Positions 7,183 to 9,217 of a stretch of 9,217 nt of DNA are shown piece after piece (positions within the stretch are counted from its first letter, which is position 1; each line of letters opens with the position of its first letter). The notes under the pieces were generated by a model. That model searched no databases. It was given only the letters and a program-made list of their open reading frames with translations, and was not told the origin of the DNA. This DNA is from an uncultured Bacteroidales bacterium. GTDB lineage: Bacteria > Bacteroidota > Bacteroidia > Bacteroidales > UBA932. The position numbers and the translations under genes were made by a program. The stretch lies in the NCBI GenBank assembly GCA_902488725.1, contig CABTXO010000046.1, positions 1-9,217 of the forward strand, in the 5' to 3' direction.

Positions 7183-7190
7183 CAAAATTA
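7183..7190 (-). promoter_or_regulatory. Candidate -7 element for the helicase gene (TAATTTTG)
   Basis: Read on the minus strand this is TAATTTTG, an exact match to the Bacteroidota -7 consensus TAnnTTTG, ending 15 bases before the ATG at 7167. No TTTG/TTG -33 element is present 19-21 bp upstream, so the promoter is incomplete. If real, the helicase mRNA would have a leader of only about 10 nt. Confidence 0.4.
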
Positions 7191-7202
7191 TTCCGTTATC
7201 GC

Positions 7203-7233
7203 TTTGCCCTTTCGGAATTAATGCCTACATTTG
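7203..7233 (+). promoter_or_regulatory. Bacteroidota-type promoter of rpsO (TTTG - 19 bp - TACATTTG)
   Basis: TTTG at 7203-7206 and TACATTTG at 7226-7233 are separated by 19 bp. This matches both boxes and the spacing of the Bacteroides primary sigma factor promoter (-33 TTTG/TTG, N19-21, -7 TAnnTTTG). The expected transcription start is about 7237-7240, giving a leader of about 50 nt for rpsO. Being a full match, it is the best phylum marker in the window. Confidence 0.8.
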
Positions 7234-7236
7234 CAC

Positions 7237-7257
7237 ACTTTTTCGCGAGGAAAAAGT
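7237..7257 (+). promoter_or_regulatory. 5'-terminal leader hairpin of the rpsO transcript
   Basis: ACTTTTTC (7237-7244) pairs perfectly with GAAAAAGT (7250-7257) around a 5-nt loop GCGAG. The stem begins at or within a few bases of the predicted transcription start. Such a 5' hairpin could slow 5'-end-dependent mRNA decay or take part in S15 autoregulation; neither is shown by the sequence alone. The rest of the leader to 7289 is A/T-rich and lacks a Shine-Dalgarno. Confidence 0.5.
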
Positions 7258-7289
7258 CGTGATTATTCATTAACAAAATTTTTTGCAAA

Positions 7290-7565
7290 ATGGCTGAATA
7301 TCTTCAAGCTGAGAAAAAGCAAGAGATTTTCGCTAAGTACGGGAAGTCTAATACGGACACCGGCTCACCTGAGAGTCAAGTTGCTTTATTTTCCTACCGT
7401 ATCAATCACCTCACGGAACACGCGAAGCGGAACAAGAAAGACATCGTCACCCGTCGTTCCCTTCTCCGGCTCGTAGGTAAAAGACGTCAGCTTCTGGACT
7501 ACCTCCAGCGGATCGACATCGAGAGATACAGAAACATCGTGAAGGAGCTGGGACTCCGCCGATAA
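7290..7565 (+). CDS. rpsO: 30S ribosomal protein S15 (bS15/uS15)
   Basis: 91 aa, the normal S15 length (89 in E. coli). The diagnostic block [19 protein letters not shown] matches DTGSTEVQVALLTAQINHL of E. coli S15, and [18 protein letters not shown] and the C-terminal LGLRR are likewise conserved. S15 is a primary assembly protein that binds the 16S rRNA central-domain three-way junction. In several bacteria it represses its own mRNA through leader structure. The gene has its own consensus promoter, an A-rich leader with no Shine-Dalgarno, and a terminator downstream, followed by pnp. Its first third uses many A/T-ending codons (GCT, CTT, TTA, AAT, TCT), unlike the GC-rich neighbours, as expected for a highly translated gene with an open 5' end. 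Confidence 0.98.
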   Translation: MAEYLQAEKKQEIFAKYGKSNTDTGSPESQVALFSYRINHLTEHAKRNKKDIVTRRSLLRLVGKRRQLLDYLQRIDIERYRNIVKELGLRR

Positions 7566-7585
7566 GCGATACGCAAGGAAAATGC

Positions 7586-7623
7586 AAGGGATCGACTGCC
7601 GACTGTGCGGCCATCCCTTTTTT
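7586..7623 (+). terminator. Intrinsic terminator after rpsO
   Basis: AAGGGAT (7586-7592) pairs with ATCCCTT (7613-7619), and an inner GCCG (7598-7601) pairs with CGGC (7608-7611) around a 6-nt loop. Six T residues (7618-7623) follow the stem. It lies 20 bp past the rpsO stop and 58 bp before pnp. The internal loop may make it leaky, allowing some read-through into pnp. Confidence 0.75.
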
Positions 7624-7681
7624 AATAAAAAGAAGCGTGGCTTCGTATGCAGATTCGGAAAGACGCGGTAAAAACAGTATC

Positions 7682-9217
7682 ATGAACATCATCAACAAGA
7701 AAATCGAATTGCCCGACGGTCGGGTGATCGAAATCGAAACCGGAAAAGTTGCCAAACAGGCAGACGGTTCAGCAGTGGTCCGGATGGGGAACACCATGCT
7801 TCTCGCGACAGTAACCTGTGCCAGGGAGGTGGCGGAAGACACGGACTTCCTGCCCCTCCAGGTTGACTACAAAGAAAAGTATTATTCCGCAGGGCGTTTC
7901 CCCGGTGGATTTTTGAAACGAGAAGGCAGGTCTTCCGACTACGAGGTTCTCATTTCCCGCCTGATCGACCGGGCGCTCCGCCCGCTGTTCCCCGAAGACT
8001 TCCACCTGGCGGTCTTCGTAAACGTGTGGCTGATCAGCGCCGAGAAGGACATCCAGCCGGATGCGCTCGCAGGACTCGCGGCTTCCGCCGCCCTCGCCGC
8101 CAGCGACCTTCCCTTCCTCGGTCCGATCGCCGAAGTCCGGGTTGCCCGGATCGACGGGGAATACAAGATCAATCCGAACTTCTCCGAGATGGAGCACGCC
8201 GACCTCGACATGATGGTCGCCGCCACGGAGGAGAACATCATGATGGTCGAAGGCGAGATGGACGAGGTGCCCGAAGAGGTCATGCTGAATGCCATCAAGG
8301 CCGCCCACGAGGCGATCAAGCCGATGTGCCGCATCCAGAAGGAACTCAACAAGGAACTCGGAAAGGATGTCAAGCGAGACTATCCCCACGACGAGGAAGA
8401 TGAGGACATCCGGAAGAAGATCCACGATTTCTGCTACGACAAGTGCTATGCCCTGGCCAAGTCCGCCAAGCCGAAGCACGAACGGGAGGACGGCTTCGAA
8501 GCCATCAAGACCGCCTGCGTCGAATCCCTGGGCCTGACCGAAGAAGAGCAGACCGCCAAGGCGCTGATGATCAGCCGCTATTTCGGCCACGAGCAGCGGG
8601 AAGCCCTGCGCAACCTCGTGCTCGACGAAGGCCTGCGCGTGGACGGCCGCCGGACGACCGAAGTCCGTCCGATCTGGTGCGAAGTGGACTGCCTGCCCTG
8701 CGCCCACGGTTCCGCCATCTTCACGCGCGGGGAGACCCAGGCGCTTGCCTCCGTCACCCTCGGCACCAAGATGGACATGAAGGAGATGGACGAGGTCCTC
8801 ATCCAGGACGACCAGCAGTTCGTGCTGCACTACAACTTCCCTCCGTTCGCCACGGGTGAAGCCAAGGCACAGCGGGGGGTGGGCCGCCGCGAAGTCGGCC
8901 ACGGCAACCTTGCCATGCGCGCCCTCAAGGCCGTCATGCCGACGTCGCCCGAGTTCCCGTACGCAGTCCGGGTCGTTTCCGACATTCTGGAATCCAACGG
9001 TTCCTCTTCCCAGGCTTCCATCTGCGGCGGTTGCCTCGCCCTCATGGACGCAGGCGTGCAGATCCGCAAGCCGGTGGCCGGTGTCGCCATGGGTCTCATC
9101 ACCGATGCGAACCGTCCGAACGACCGCTATGCGATCCTCACCGACATACTCGGCGACGAGGATCACCTCGGAGACATGGACTTCAAGGTGGCCGGCACCA
9201 AGGACGGCATCACCGCC
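7682..9217 (+). CDS. pnp: Polyribonucleotide nucleotidyltransferase (PNPase), N-terminal part (3' end outside window)
   Basis: The frame is open from the ATG at 7682 to the last base, giving 512 residues of a protein usually 700-750. PNPase degrades RNA 3'-5' by phosphorolysis as a ring-shaped trimer in mRNA turnover. The first RNase PH-like domain (about 1-230) includes [36 protein letters not shown] and [11 protein letters not shown]. An acidic helical linker follows (about 230-310). The second, catalytic RNase PH domain contains [35 protein letters not shown] and [14 protein letters not shown]. The block [17 protein letters not shown] supplies Asp492 and Asp498, matching the metal-binding Asp486/Asp492 pair of E. 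coli PNPase. The KH and S1 RNA-binding domains lie beyond the window. No Bacteroidota promoter is visible between rpsO and pnp, so read-through from rpsO or a non-consensus promoter is likely. The rpsO-pnp order is also that of E. coli. Confidence 0.97.
   Translation, partial: MNIINKKIELPDGRVIEIETGKVAKQADGSAVVRMGNTMLLATVTCAREVAEDTDFLPLQVDYKEKYYSAGRFPGGFLKREGRSSDYEVLISRLIDRALRPLFPEDFHLAVFVNVWLISAEKDIQPDALAGLAASAALAASDLPFLGPIAEVRVARIDGEYKINPNFSEMEHADLDMMVAATEENIMMVEGEMDEVPEEVMLNAIKAAHEAIKPMCRIQKELNKELGKDVKRDYPHDEEDEDIRKKIHDFCYDKCYALAKSAKPKHEREDGFEAIKTACVESLGLTEEEQTAKALMISRYFGHEQREALRNLVLDEGLRVDGRRTTEVRPIWCEVDCLPCAHGSAIFTRGETQALASVTLGTKMDMKEMDEVLIQDDQQFVLHYNFPPFATGEAKAQRGVGRREVGHGNLAMRALKAVMPTSPEFPYAVRVVSDILESNGSSSQASICGGCLALMDAGVQIRKPVAGVAMGLITDANRPNDRYAILTDILGDEDHLGDMDFKVAGTKDGITA

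Noticed and set aside
7168..7185. Upstream TTG start adding six residues to the helicase
   Set aside because: It overlaps the TAATTTTG element and adds no conserved residues; ATG at 7167 places the Q motif where SF1A helicases normally have it.
7632..7644. Small hairpin GAAGC-GTG-GCTTC in the pnp leader as an RNase III/PNPase autoregulation site
   Set aside because: A 5-bp stem is far too short for the double-stranded region processed in E. coli and is likely by chance.
7769..9166. A 465-codon open frame on the - strand opposite pnp
   Set aside because: Mirror of the PNPase codons; the + strand carries all conserved PNPase blocks.

Overview
The window looks like a chromosomal segment of a GC-rich Bacteroidota (Bacteroidales-like) bacterium. 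Evidence: the rpsO promoter matches the Bacteroidota pattern (TTTG, 19 bp, TAnnTTTG); the rpsO and pnp starts lack a Shine-Dalgarno and have A-rich leaders; and a murQ-murK-murT gene set resembles the one known from Tannerella forsythia. GC is roughly 60% by eye. Placement below phylum (for example an Alistipes/Rikenellaceae-type lineage) is only a guess. I see no tRNA, rRNA, CRISPR, insertion sequence or prophage.

Region 1 (1-4962, + strand) is one tightly packed operon whose promoter lies upstream of the window. In order it holds the C-terminal part of a DegT/DnrJ/EryC1/StrS-type PLP aminotransferase, an exported neutral-ceramidase-like hydrolase, the MurNAc-6-phosphate etherase MurQ, a BadF/BadG-type amino-sugar kinase (probable MurK) and an FHS-type MFS permease (probable MurT). 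Gaps are -4, 24, 5 and -4 nt. The last three genes form a complete uptake route for N-acetylmuramic acid: import, 6-phosphorylation, then cleavage of the lactyl ether to GlcNAc-6-phosphate and D-lactate. The first two genes are not standard members of that pathway and are the most interesting part of the window.

Region 2 (4969-7167, - strand) is a UvrD/PcrA-class superfamily I helicase. It converges on murT with only 6 bases between stop codons, and both stops sit inside one near-perfect inverted repeat.

Region 3 (7168-7289) is an AT-rich divergent promoter region between the helicase and rpsO. The rpsO promoter is a full consensus match, and its predicted transcript begins almost exactly with a hairpin.

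Region 4 (7290-9217, + strand) is the conserved rpsO-pnp pair: ribosomal protein S15, an intrinsic terminator, and the first 512 codons of polynucleotide phosphorylase, which runs off the window end. This part is housekeeping.
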